A program made the translations under genes and the position numbers. From contig JAUCBJ010002590.1 in NCBI GenBank assembly GCA_032718475.1, forward strand, positions 1 to 21,379: a stretch of 21,379 nucleotides of DNA, read 5' to 3'. This stretch comes from Nemertoderma westbladi (Eukaryota; Xenacoelomorpha; Nemertodermatida; Nemertodermatidae). A model generated the notes under the pieces. The model had not been told where the DNA came from. It did no database searches and was given only the letters and a program-made list of their open reading frames with translations. Of the stretch, positions 1 through 9,192 are shown one piece after another; position 1 is the stretch's first letter; each line of letters begins with the position of its first letter.

Positions 1-598
1 GCGAGACACGTAGTCGGCGAGCCTTTGCATACGGTTCATATAGGGCAAATGGGGCATGTCCGTCTGTCTGTCTGTCTGTCCGTCCGTCCGTCTGGTAAAT
101 GTTTGAACGCGAATTTCTCGGCATCGCTCGTTCGGAATTGAACCAAACTTAGTAGGTAAGTAGTAGAGAGAAAGTTTAGAAAGTTTGTAAAGTTTGGTGA
201 AAAATCATGCAGTCTGACGTCAGCTACGACAGATTATGTGGTTTTTAGAAAATGTTAAATTTCTCGGGAAGGCCTCATTTTCCTGAGCTGAAATTTTGGT
301 GGCCTGTAGAGAATCATGAAGTCTATCTTTTACGAAATTGAAAAGTTAAGACATTTAATTGGGGATCCGCTAGAGACTCAGAAGTAATGACATAGGCCTA
401 CCGGTACGGTACTGCTGTACAGTGTTGCACTGGTAAGTACGAAATTGCAGAATAACAATTTGACACCACCTAGCGGATTAACATATGATTGTATATCGAA
501 TGAATACATTTATAGCATGGGATATTGGGTCCAAACTAGACATGCCCCATTTGCTCTATATGAACCGTATGCCAAGGCTTGCCGACTACGTGCTGCGC
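1..598. mobile_element. Foldback/MITE-like element with 53-bp terminal inverted repeats
   Basis: Bases 8-60 and 539-591 are inverted copies of each other, 53 bp with about three mismatches. Partial matching continues outward to base 1 on the left and about 598 on the right. The interior (about 480 bp) has no convincing ORF and holds a TCTG/TCCG microsatellite just inside the left repeat. This is the structure of a non-autonomous DNA transposon. The left end touches the window edge, so the terminus and any target-site duplication cannot be defined and the superfamily is unknown. The right inverted repeat overlaps the last codon and stop of the minus-strand repeat protein gene. Confidence 0.8.
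62..96. repeat. TCTG/TCCG tetranucleotide microsatellite
   Basis: About eight tandem tetranucleotides change from TCTG to TCCG along the run. They lie immediately inside the left inverted repeat of the foldback element and are absent next to the right repeat, so this is an internal part of the element and not of its ends. Confidence 0.85.
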
Positions 599-3500
599 GA
601 AGTCCCCACGAACGTGTCATACTTCTGTATATATGTTGTGTATGAATGGGGCGTGGGATTAGTGGTCATTGGCATAGCTGAGTAGGAATTCATGGTGGCA
701 GTAGAACCAGAGTTATCAATACTGTTTATAGCTGCTGGTATCAAATTCACATTATCAGTGGGAGTTAGAGTGTTAATGATGGAGGTACCAGATTTATCAT
801 CACTGGTTGCATTCGGGACCGAGTTCACAACATCAGTGTGGGTGAAACTATTACTATTAAAAATCCCAAAGTCATCCTCACTGGTTCCAGCTGGGACTGA
901 GTTCACATTAAAGACGGTAGTTAAAGTGTTACTTGTAAAAGTCCCGAGATTATTAGCACTGGTTACGACTGGGACCGAATTAACAATATTTGTGGGCGTG
1001 AGAATATTGCTGGTAAAAGTCGCAGCATTATCGTTACCGGTAAAGGTCCCAAAATTATTAGCACTGGTCACAACTGGGACCGAATTGACAATATTTGTGG
1101 GTGTGAAAATATTGCTGGTAAAAGTCGCAGCATTATCATAACCGGTAAAAGTCCCAAAATTATTAGCACTGGTCACAACTGGGACCGAATTAACAATATT
1201 TGTGGGTGTGAAAATATTGCTGGTAAAAGTCGCAGCATTATCATAACCGGTAAAAGTCCCAAAATTATTAGCACAGGTTACAACTGGGACCGAATTAACA
1301 ATATTTGTGGGCGTGAAAATATTGCTGGTAAAAGTCGCAGCATTATCGTTACCGGTAAAGGTCCCAAAATTATTAGCACTGGTCACAACTGGGACCGAAT
1401 TGACAATATTTGTGGGTGTGAAAATATTGCTGGTAAAAGTCGCAGCATTATCATAACCGGTAAAAGTCCCAAAATTATTAGCACTGGTCACAACTGGGAC
1501 CGAATTAACAATATTTGTGGGTGTGAAAATATTGCTGGTAAAAGTCGCAGCATTATCATAACCGGTAAAAGTCCCAAAATTATTAGCACAGGTTACAACT
1601 GGGACCGAATTAACAATATTTGTGGGTGTGAAAATATTGCTGGTAAAAGTCGCAGCATTATCATTACCAGTAAAAGTCCCAAGATTATTAGCACTGGTTA
1701 CAACTGGGACCGAATTAACAATATTTGTGGGTGTGAAAATATTGCTGGTTAAAGTCGCAGCATTATCATTACCAGTAAAAGTCCCAAAATTATTAGCACT
1801 GGTTACAACTGGGACCGAATTAACAATATTTGTGGGTGTGAAAATATTGCTGGTAAAAGTCGCAGCATTATCATTACCAGTAAAAGTCCCAAAATTATTA
1901 GCACTGGTTACAACTGGGACCGAATTAACAATATTTGTGGGTGTGAAAATATTGCTGGTAAAAGTCGCAGCATTATCATAACCGGTAAAAGTCCCAAAAT
2001 TATTAGCACTGGTTACGACTGGGAGCGAATTAACACCATGAATGGTCGAGTAATTATTAACTATATGGCTCGATGAATTTCTATTGGTAATTTTAAAGTT
2101 ATCCTCAGTATAAAAAAGGGTGGGTTGCTCTTTCTCTGCACTAGGGATAGATGCTACTGCACATATACATTTGTTACAATTAGAAAAATCTGCCCCTACA
2201 CAGTGTCTCCCCGCTAGGTCGTGTATCGTCTGAATTTGATTACCCGGGCCCCCACCTAGGCTACTCAGCTTAGGGGTACGATCGGAAGATTCATTCTCAT
2301 TGGCGGAGAGTTTACTCTGACTCCTAGTGACTGGTCTTCGGTGATTCTTCCCCTGCCTTATCACTTTTATCCCGTTTTTCTTGGACATCCGATCCCCTGC
2401 GGTGGTAGGGCGAGGTTTGAGTTTATATGAGTGTGTATCAATTGTTGTCACATCGACTTTTGTTTCACCAAAATATGACGTTGCGGGTTCACGACGTACC
2501 CAGTTACCATAATCGTCCAGGTCCTTAACTACCACAGGTGTTAGTTGGGAGATGATCTTGAGCGTCCTATTGAGCCCCGAGTTGTCCTGGTCTGATAGTG
2601 TGTTGGTTGGGTAGGCATACCCTGCTTCTCGCGCCTCATCCCTTATTAGTCTGGAAACACCAGACTGAACGCCTGTGTGGGTAGGGTCGCCCCCATCGCA
2701 TACCTTGGTCGGGTCATAGGCTGTGTGGATGCCCGGGCCTACCCGCCCTTGTGTTTGCGAGGGGGATAAGAGGGACAGGGTTGTTTGTACAGGAACGACT
2801 GACATTCCAGGTAGTAATCCTGCCGTTCCGGGTGGTAGAATCGGTGGGGAAGACGAAACCGCCGGTAATCCCGCCGCTCCGGGTGGTAGAGTCGGTGGGG
2901 AAGACGAAACCGCCGGTAATCCCGCCGTTCCGGATGGTAAAATTGGTGGGGAAGACAAAACCGCCGGTACTCCCGCCGTTCCGGGTGGTAGAATTGGTGG
3001 GGAAGACGAAGCCGCCGGTAATCCCGCCGTTCCGGATGGTGCAATCGGTGGGGAAGACAAAACCGCCGGTAATCCCGCCGTTCCGGGTGGTAGAATGTGT
3101 GGGGAAGTCAAAACCGCCGGAAATCCCGCCGTTCCGGGTGGTAGACTCGGCGGGGAAGACGAAACCGCCGGTAATCCCGCCGTTCCGGGTGGTAGAGTCG
3201 GTGGGGAGGACGAAACCGCCGGTAATCCCGCCGTTCCAGGTGGTAGACTCGGCGGGGAAGACGAAACCGCCGGTAATCCCGCCGTTCCGGGTGGTAGAAT
3301 CGGTGGGGAAGACAAAACCGCCGGTAATCCCGCCGTTCCGGGTGGTAGAATCGGTGGGGAAGACAAGACCGCCGGTAATCCCGCCGTTCCGGATGGTAGA
3401 GTCGGTGGGGAAGACAAAACCGCCGGTAATCCCGCCGTTCCGGGTGGTAGAATCGGTGGGGAAGACAAAACCGCCGGTAATCCCGCCGTTCCGGATGGTG

Positions 3501-4317
3501 CAATCGGTGGGGAAGACAAAACCGCCGGTAATCCCGCCGTTCCGGGTGGTAGAATCGGTGGGGAAGACAAAACCGCCGGTAATCCCGCCGTTCCGGGTGG
3601 TAGAATCGGTGGGGAAGACAAAACCGCCGGTAATCCCGCCGTTCCGGATGGTAGAGTCGGTGGGGAAGACAAAACCGCCGGTAATCCCGCCGTTCCAGGT
3701 GGTAGAATCGGTGGGGAAGACAAAACCGCCGGTAATCCCGCCGTTCCGGGTGGTAGAATCGGTGGGGAGGACAAAACCGCCGGTAATCCCGCCGTTCCGG
3801 ATGGTAGAGTCGGTGGGGAAGACAAAACCGCCGGTAATCCCGCCGTTCCGGGTGGTAGAATCGGTGGGGAAGACAAAACCGCCGGTAATCCCGCCGTTCC
3901 GGGTGGTAGAATCGGTGGGGAAGACAAAACCGCCGGTAATCCCGCCGTTCCGGATGGTAGAGTCGGTGGGGAAGACAAAACCGCCGGTAATCCCGCCGTT
4001 CCAGGTGGTAGACTCGGCGGGGAAGACGAAACCGCCGGTAATCCCGCCGTTCCGGGTGGTAAAATCGGTGGGGAAGACGAAACCGCCGGTAGTCTTGCCG
4101 TTCCGGGCAGTAGGGTCGGTGGGGGAGATAAAACCGCCAGTACCGGTAATCCTGCCGTTCCGGGTGGAAGAATCGATGGAGAAGTCGAGACTGCCATGGC
4201 CATCTTGGTCGTAGTTTCTCTATTAGTGCATGGCGTGGGCCTGTTGGGCCATGCGAGGCCGGTGCCTGGCCGGGGCAACCGGCTTCTTGGCTTGACCGGT
4301 GTGCGTGGTATCGGCAT
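586..4317 (-). CDS. Large two-array repeat protein, 1,243 aa, unknown function
   Basis: I do not recognise this protein. One uninterrupted minus-strand frame spans two tandem-repeat blocks and, importantly, about 265 codons of non-repetitive sequence between them (bases 2030-2830), which argues that this frame is the coding one. The order is: a basic, Pro-rich N-terminus of about 40 residues; about 27 copies of a 17-residue Pro/Gly/Ala/Leu unit (core PPGTAGLPAV); a unique centre with Ser/Thr/charged stretches, a basic patch and a small Cys cluster (CxxCxC); ten 35-residue Asn/Thr/Val units (core NSVPVVTSANNFGTF); and degenerate C-terminal repeats. The ATG at 4317 has A at -3 and an in-frame TAG four codons upstream. 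No signal peptide or membrane segment is evident, so a disordered or structural protein is likely. Both periods (51 and 105 bp) are multiples of three. The stop lies inside the inverted repeat of the adjacent foldback element. A missing upstream exon cannot be excluded. Confidence 0.65.
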   Translation of the reverse strand: MPIPRTPVKPRSRLPRPGTGLAWPNRPTPCTNRETTTKMAMAVSTSPSILPPGTAGLPVLAVLSPPPTLLPGTARLPAVSSSPPILPPGTAGLPAVSSSPPSLPPGTAGLPAVLSSPPTLPSGTAGLPAVLSSPPILPPGTAGLPAVLSSPPILPPGTAGLPAVLSSPPTLPSGTAGLPAVLSSPPILPPGTAGLPAVLSSPPILPPGTAGLPAVLSSPPTLPSGTAGLPAVLSSPPILPPGTAGLPAVLSSPPILPPGTAGLPAVLSSPPIAPSGTAGLPAVLSSPPILPPGTAGLPAVLSSPPTLPSGTAGLPAVLSSPPILPPGTAGLPAVLSSPPILPPGTAGLPAVSSSPPSLPPGTAGLPAVSSSPPTLPPGTAGLPAVSSSPPSLPPGTAGFPAVLTSPHILPPGTAGLPAVLSSPPIAPSGTAGLPAASSSPPILPPGTAGVPAVLSSPPILPSGTAGLPAVSSSPPTLPPGAAGLPAVSSSPPILPPGTAGLLPGMSVVPVQTTLSLLSPSQTQGRVGPGIHTAYDPTKVCDGGDPTHTGVQSGVSRLIRDEAREAGYAYPTNTLSDQDNSGLNRTLKIISQLTPVVVKDLDDYGNWVRREPATSYFGETKVDVTTIDTHSYKLKPRPTTAGDRMSKKNGIKVIRQGKNHRRPVTRSQSKLSANENESSDRTPKLSSLGGGPGNQIQTIHDLAGRHCVGADFSNCNKCICAVASIPSAEKEQPTLFYTEDNFKITNRNSSSHIVNNYSTIHGVNSLPVVTSANNFGTFTGYDNAATFTSNIFTPTNIVNSVPVVTSANNFGTFTGNDNAATFTSNIFTPTNIVNSVPVVTSANNFGTFTGNDNAATLTSNIFTPTNIVNSVPVVTSANNLGTFTGNDNAATFTSNIFTPTNIVNSVPVVTCANNFGTFTGYDNAATFTSNIFTPTNIVNSVPVVTSANNFGTFTGYDNAATFTSNIFTPTNIVNSVPVVTSANNFGTFTGNDNAATFTSNIFTPTNIVNSVPVVTCANNFGTFTGYDNAATFTSNIFTPTNIVNSVPVVTSANNFGTFTGYDNAATFTSNIFTPTNIVNSVPVVTSANNFGTFTGNDNAATFTSNILTPTNIVNSVPVVTSANNLGTFTSNTLTTVFNVNSVPAGTSEDDFGIFNSNSFTHTDVVNSVPNATSDDKSGTSIINTLTPTDNVNLIPAAINSIDNSGSTATMNSYSAMPMTTNPTPHSYTTYIQKYDTFVGTSRST
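945..2035 (-). repeat. 105-bp coding minisatellite, about 10 copies
   Basis: Period is exactly 105 bp (for example, the same motif starts at 1141 and 1246). Copies are very similar and keep the minus frame open. A 315-bp higher-order unit (three basic units) is visible: variants marked by GCACAGG, encoding TCANN instead of TSANN, recur at about 1271 and 1586. Copies towards base 700 are increasingly degenerate and seem to derive from a shorter ancestral unit of about 23-25 residues. Confidence 0.92.
2818..4190 (-). repeat. 51-bp coding minisatellite, about 27 copies
   Basis: The 51-bp unit encodes a 17-residue Pro-rich unit on the minus strand. A 153-bp higher-order unit is visible from the GGATGGTAGAG variant at 3646, 3799 and 3952, with a further copy 255 bp earlier at 3391. 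Because the period is divisible by three and stop-free, two plus-strand frames also stay open across the block. Confidence 0.93.
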
Positions 4318-4350
4318 GGTGAATGTAGTCTATTACTTACTGTATTACTG

Positions 4351-4368
4351 TATTTATAATTAGGCCAA
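4351..4368 (-). promoter_or_regulatory. Possible TATA box upstream of the repeat protein gene
   Basis: The minus strand reads TATAAATA at 4358-4351, about 34 bases upstream of the ATG at 4317, with a CCAAT motif (plus strand) at about 4364. If it is used, the transcript would begin almost at the start codon, so the leader would be very short or there is another promoter. The flanking DNA is AT-rich, so a chance match is quite possible. Confidence 0.25.
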
Positions 4369-4442
4369 TAAGAAATACACGGTATTATATACTGATTGGG
4401 AGCGATAGGTTAAAATACTCAATTCGATAATTATTCGACTCG

Positions 4443-4970
4443 ATAATTATCAATTATTATTTAACTGTTTGAATTGAAATAACCCAGAACTTGGTATAAT
4501 GCAATTAAGTCAACCAGTACCTGGTATAGGTATAATGCTAAGGATGGTTTTCCACCGCAGGGTCACGGTTGGGGCTTTGTACTAACAATGAAAATACATA
4601 ATCATATTATTTGCTCTATGTGTAACACTATTGTCATTTATGAGGTCAATGGTTCTGTTCAAATAATAAATTAGTTATAGGTCACTAGAAACACCAGGTA
4701 ACATCGAGACAGAGGGAATCCGTACTCGGCAGACATCACTCACTATGTACATTGTCTAATGTCCATGTCCAATGTCTAACTGTAGGTATCCGCTATCCGG
4801 TATTTCAGCTGATTCAGGGAGAGCGTTGCGTTGCTAGGATACTGTTCCATTGACAATTAACTATTTATTGGTAAATAAATAAATAATAAACTTAAAGTCT
4901 TTTTTTTAAGTTCTAACAAATTTGGATTATGTGGATTTTATTTACAAATATACTCGACATTTCAAGAAAA
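4443..4970. repeat. 528-bp dispersed direct repeat, copy 1
   Basis: This block matches 20808-21335 in the same orientation over its full length, with only a handful of substitutions and one- or two-base indels (for example CAGACATC against CAGACCATC, ACATAATC against ACATGATC). Similarity stops abruptly at both ends. The copy contains no long ORF and shows no clear terminal inverted repeats. It lies just upstream of the repeat protein gene. It may be a non-autonomous element or a recent segmental copy. Confidence 0.93.
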
Positions 4971-5666
4971 ATCGCAGAATTGGCATGTTTTCGGAAAAAA
5001 GTGGTTTTAGCGCAAGCTGTGAGAGAATAACGCATTGCGTTAAAAAACGCAGCTGTGGGATGCCTGAATACCTTGTCAATTAGTAAGGATCTTTTCAAAG
5101 TGGGCGTTCCAACCTTTGATGCGATAAGCTGATTCTAACTTAACCTTGGTGTTTGGTTGGTTGGCTTCCCAGTCAGCAATTATTTGATTGATTTCCATGC
5201 CTGGGATGAAAGCCTGCTGTCATCAGCATCCTACCCATATCCCCCCGCCAGTCCGCGCAGCACTACTGCGCTACCTACCCTATTGGGATTGACTGTAGGC
5301 CATGCCTGCCCAACCGGTACTACTGGTCTGCATGTGCATAACACACTTTTACCGATCCCGTCATATACTGGGATTCTTACCTACCGATACCGGTACACGG
5401 TACCTTAGTACCTACCGTTGTACATTACTGCTGTATCTTGTGTTATTGCCACTTTTAGTACCATATAGCTTCTTTGCTATTATATTATAATATACTGATA
5501 CATATATCATTCTTAGCTTCCTTTCCCATTGGCGCCCTTTTTATTAATTACATGTTCACTGGAGTTACTTCAATGTTTCACCCCTTTACTGTGTTACTAA
5601 ACTTTAATAGCAATTATTTTACACCCTTATTTTGCATGTCTATCCCACCATTGCATTATTGTGTTC
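4971..5666. other. Intergenic interval, no supported gene
   Basis: Short ORFs of 60-85 codons occur on both strands, but none has recognisable domains, a continuing neighbour or convincing composition. The stretch contains palindromic GGTACCGGTA-like steps near 5390-5410 and becomes AT-rich towards the transporter duplication. Nothing else is evident. Confidence 0.6.
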
Positions 5667-5859
5667 ATTAATATTTGGAATATCTGTCCTATTTAAACCA
5701 TAACGGCCATATATTACACCCGGCACGAGATTGTAAATTATTAATTGTAATTTAATAAAAGTTAATTGTAAAAAAGATTGTAAATTGCATGGAATAACTC
5801 AATCTTTATGTTTGTACGCACAAAACGTAAATAGATATAGTGTTCCACAGATAGAGGCC

Positions 5860-5865
5860 TTTATT
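5860..5865 (-). terminator. Candidate poly(A) signal of transporter copy A
   Basis: AATAAA on the minus strand, about 155 bases beyond the transporter stop codon. It is not conserved at the equivalent place in copy B. Confidence 0.35.
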
Positions 5866-6019
5866 ATAGCCCCATTTTGAGCCTACCCTCTTCAAAGAGC
5901 CCCAAAAGTCCATTCATTACAACATCTCATCTAAACAAACAAGTTGGGTTGGCTTTTAATTCTTTAAACACTACGCCATGTCCTTTACCAAATTAGTGGC
6001 CTATTTCGTAACATATATC

Positions 6020-7303
6020 CTACTGATCAACATATCCACATGCGAATAAAGTCATGAGAGTGAATATAAAAGGCAGAATAGTCAGACTAAGAAGTGAAGC
6101 GGTTATTTGGAATCCGAAATAATCAATTAGAATGCCACCGAATACCGCGCCTAGTAAATCACCAACGGCAAATGAGATTCTAAGAGCTTGTTGTAGAACA
6201 GCCCTTGTATCAATGTTGTCAGGGTGACCGCAGACCCTCACAGCCAGGCGAGTTTGTGTTTCAAACGCTGGAATCTGCATTATCGCGGCTCCCAATCCAA
6301 TGATGACCATCGAACTAAGTGAAATGGATAAGGAGTGAGGTAAACCAAGTATCTCAGTCGGCCCTACTAGTTGCATAGAACCGAACAGTATCGTTACACC
6401 AATTACAGTTGGGTAAATTGTCTTGAAATTGAACTTTTTAATCAAAAAAGTTATTGTGACAGCTATACAAGATTCGCACCCTGGATGTATCATATATGCT
6501 AAACCAATATTATATTGGTTGACGTGGTAGTAGTTGTGAATATAAGACGAGTAATAAGCCAATACAAAATATATCACCATCGTACCATAGATGTGGATAA
6601 TATATATTATCGTAATTGCCGGGTTCTTCAGCAAATCAAGATATGTTGGTCGTTCCTCATTAGATTCATGTCTATCGTAAAGGTAAGGAGGAGCCTCGTA
6701 CCAACAGTAAAGAACTCCAGTGAGAAACATCAAACTCGATATGATAAAAGGATATTCAAAACCCAGGGAAGCGAACAAAGAGGATCCAAATACTGGTGCG
6801 ATACCATATCCTGCAGAGCCAAGTACAAGAGATATACCAGCTAAGACACTTCTGTGGTTTGGCATCAATTCCATCAATAAATTGTAGGAGTAAGTGAAAC
6901 ATATGTTTAGACCAATTCCTATTATCAGTCGCAGCAAAAAACAGGTGAATATATGTCCGGTGTTGTTGGGAATGTATTCTACAAATCCAAAAAGCAGCTG
7001 GGATGTCGTTCCTATAACGCCAAATATTCCTAAAGAAATTCGCGATCCCCAGTTGGTGATGGAATGTGGGAAAACAATGTAAAGAATAACCTGGACGAGG
7101 GGATATATTGCAAAGAACAAACCAATGAGGGTCTTAGACCAGCCACGCTTTCCTACAACGATAGGGAAAAATGATTCCAGAAGGTTCATACCCCATCCTG
7201 GTATTAACTGAAAGGTCATCAATATAATCACCAACACAGTAAGTCTCCATCCATGAAGTCTTTTTGTTGGAGTTTGGTAAAGGGAAGTTGATTCATCTAG
7301 CAT
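6020..7303 (-). CDS. SLC18B1-like MFS transporter, paralogue A
   Basis: A 427-residue, single-exon major facilitator superfamily protein with about 12 hydrophobic segments (roughly residues 21-44, 56-78, 88-110, 118-143, 153-178, 183-201, 228-250, 266-288, 296-312, 325-346, 371-393, 399-424). Features shared with the SLC18B1 / VMAT-like branch include the FFP...G.S...G start of TM2, a GP.....L segment after TM9, the IP.F signature in TM10, and LG...GGIL..YFGF near TM11-12. Family members are proton-coupled exporters of amines or polyamines in vesicle or plasma membranes; the substrate here is unknown. The frame stays open 41 codons upstream, but paralogue B has a stop there and aligns from MLDESTSL, so I start at 7303. 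Paralogue A differs from B at several positions inside helices, including an Asp at residue 382 where B has Ala. Confidence 0.82.
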   Translation of the reverse strand: MLDESTSLYQTPTKRLHGWRLTVLVIILMTFQLIPGWGMNLLESFFPIVVGKRGWSKTLIGLFFAIYPLVQVILYIVFPHSITNWGSRISLGIFGVIGTTSQLLFGFVEYIPNNTGHIFTCFLLRLIIGIGLNICFTYSYNLLMELMPNHRSVLAGISLVLGSAGYGIAPVFGSSLFASLGFEYPFIISSLMFLTGVLYCWYEAPPYLYDRHESNEERPTYLDLLKNPAITIIYIIHIYGTMVIYFVLAYYSSYIHNYYHVNQYNIGLAYMIHPGCESCIAVTITFLIKKFNFKTIYPTVIGVTILFGSMQLVGPTEILGLPHSLSISLSSMVIIGLGAAIMQIPAFETQTRLAVRVCGHPDNIDTRAVLQQALRISFAVGDLLGAVFGGILIDYFGFQITASLLSLTILPFIFTLMTLFACGYVDQ

Positions 7304-7736
7304 TATGAATAATATATATTCTATTATTACTAAATTCAAATAATATATCAAATAACATTTAGATTTAAATAAAAAATACTTGAGCATTAATACTATGAAT
7401 ACTACAACCCAAACAATGTTAAACACCTAGTATTATTTATAGAGAGCTATGAAGGATTCTCTTTTTTAAACTAAACACATATTAAAAAGCAATAAAATAT
7501 CATATTGTAACATGCTGCGTCAGTTTTAATTCTATCACATTACATTTTTATTGTTTTTATTTCTATTAGCAATAACTGGTTCAACCAAATTTAAATGCGC
7601 CTGATCATTATGGATTTCACTAAAAAAAATTTGCTTTTGAGATTGTTTGGTTATTCGAATATTTGTCATTAACATAATATTCATATTATTTTATTAATTA
7701 TTTTATTCTTAGCAAAGACGTTTCTATAATGACGAA

Positions 7737-7816
7737 GAATTTTTATTATGGAAGAAGTATCATGGAAGAATATTATGGAAGTATTATGAGAGATATATAT
7801 GGAGTATTATGGAAGA
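7737..7816. repeat. Imperfect ATTATGGAAG short tandem repeat
   Basis: Five or so irregular copies of a 10-25-base purine-rich unit around ATTATGGAAGAA adjoin the 3' end of the protease pseudogene. They are probably a simple-sequence expansion with no coding role. Confidence 0.55.
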
Positions 7817-9138
7817 AGAGGTATCATCGCTCCATTCTTGTGTTGTATTATGGTTGGGTGTTATGAGATCTTTATGTCTTAGTTTGTTTTTAAATTTCTT
7901 GGCAGAGTTTCTTTTATGGTCCTCTGTTTTCCCTGTATGTTTCTGTTTCTTGGTAGTTTTCTGTGAGTCCGCTATCGGTTTTATTTCTGTGTGTGTTCCT
8001 ATAGGAGGTTTTGCTATAATTTGTTCTAGTGTTTCTAACCTTTTTATCAACCCATCATTTTCCAGTTGAGTCATCTTTAGCTCAACTTGCATTTTTGCTA
8101 CCTTGTCTATTAAATCCAATACCCCAAATGACTCAACAGATGATACATTTTTCCAGTTTGATACAGTTTGATACAGATGATACAGTTTCCCAGTTGATGA
8201 TGACCTAGATTTTCCAATTTTATTATTAGCCTTGCCTTTTGATACACTTGTTTCACTGTTTGCAGTATTATGCTTGACTGCATCTTGTTGTGTTGTATGG
8301 TCCACTGGAATGTGTATGTAATATATCTCGATCAATTTCATCATCAGGGTCGTACAGCTTCAGTGCTTCTAGGGATTTGACTAGCCAAGCTCTGGATCTA
8401 TCACTGTTAAAATGGATAGGAAATATTGTATCTTTATCTTGTGCCACAGCCAGCGCATATACGCAGACAAATAACCCACAGTCGAAGCCATCTGATTGTT
8501 TCTCATAACCAGTGTGCTCCGCAGAAACAGTCCATTTGGTACTTGAATTACCATTAGACCAGTGGTTAAGTTTGTCTATTTTATGTAGTATGTCTGTTAT
8601 TGCAAAGGTTGACTTGTTAGGCATGGAGGGACCGAGAGAATCTAATAAGTAGACAGTCTTGTTGTGTGAATCTGCTATGTGTTCTACAAAGTGGTTGCTT
8701 GACCATTGAGGAATGAGAAGTATACGTGGTGGTAACTATTGATACCGGCCTATATGCCTGGGAGCCAGGTATTTCGCGGTTGTCAGTCATTCCATTTTTG
8801 TCGGAGGATGTAGGAGCCAAAGTCACAAGAGATTGCAGCAGTATGTGGGAATGCACGCTCAATCAGAGAGAGGAAGCCAGAGACGATATCGTCATTTATC
8901 CATTCTCCTGGTTTTAGAGTATTGTATGCTGCTAGCTGCTGGGAGTGGAATAATGATGCCTGGTCGTTCAATTTTTTAGTGTACGTATATATTTTGAGAG
9001 TTCATTATCAATGTCTACTGTAGAAGTTGGCCAAGACTGGGAATGATCAATGAATACTTCATAGCATTCCTCATCTTTGGTATACATATTAGTTTTTGGG
9101 CAGCTTGCATTATCCAGGGGAGGGCCATTTCCAGTCAT
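7784..9138 (-). pseudogene. Ulp1/SENP-type cysteine protease (C48) with coiled-coil tail, frameshifted
   Basis: Protein pieces in successive minus-strand frames line up as one decayed gene. (1) 9138 to about 8975: an acidic N-terminal stretch from an ATG. (2) About 8971-8783: contains LKPGEWINDDIVSGFL, the substrate-binding start of the Ulp1 peptidase fold. (3) An open stretch from about 8718 to 8268 contains ILLIPQW, then NHF (position of the catalytic His), LLDSLG (catalytic Asp) and SDGFDCGLFVC (catalytic Cys and oxyanion Gln region). (4) 8344-7784 in another frame: a Lys/Ser-rich tail with a predicted coiled coil. Frame changes near 8973, 8783-8720 and about 8300, plus in-frame stops, show it is broken. 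Such proteases cleave SUMO-like tags. Copies like this are also carried by several DNA transposons, so an origin as transposon cargo is as likely as a host gene. Confidence 0.72.
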
Positions 9139-9173
9139 ACTGGTTGCTGGATAATTCGCAGGGTGTGCCTTGA

Positions 9174-9192
9174 TATATATATATATATTGAT
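9174..9192. repeat. TA dinucleotide microsatellite
   Basis: About nine TA steps lie between the LINE fragment and the protease pseudogene. They may be the 3' tail of the LINE or its insertion target. Confidence 0.7.

Larger units (their letters stand above)
5667..7510. repeat. Segmental duplication, copy A
   Basis: Sequence from about 5667 (3' flank), through the transporter gene, to about 7510 (5' flank) matches 11085-12975. The flanks are more diverged than the coding part and contain indels, whereas the reading frame is intact in both copies. Examples of shared flank are the GGAATAACTCAATCTT block at about 5791 and 11161 and the GGATTCTC block at about 7453 and 12907. This marks a tandem duplication later split by the LINE and protease-pseudogene region. 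Confidence 0.85.

Noticed and set aside
692-1981. Plus-strand ORFs across the 105-bp array
   Set aside because: They are open only because of the in-frame periodicity and are interrupted several times, unlike the minus frame.
2723-4363. Two long plus-strand ORFs (546 and 487 codons) across the 51-bp array
   Set aside because: The repeat period is divisible by three and stop-free, so these frames stay open automatically. Only the minus frame continues through the unique centre and the second array.
5157-5671. Overlapping plus-strand ORFs of 62-83 codons
   Set aside because: No recognisable domain, poor composition and no supporting context. They look like chance frames.
7304-7426. 41-codon N-terminal extension of transporter paralogue A
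   Set aside because: It is AT-rich hydrophobic sequence with no counterpart in paralogue B, which has an in-frame stop just upstream of the shared MLDESTSL start.
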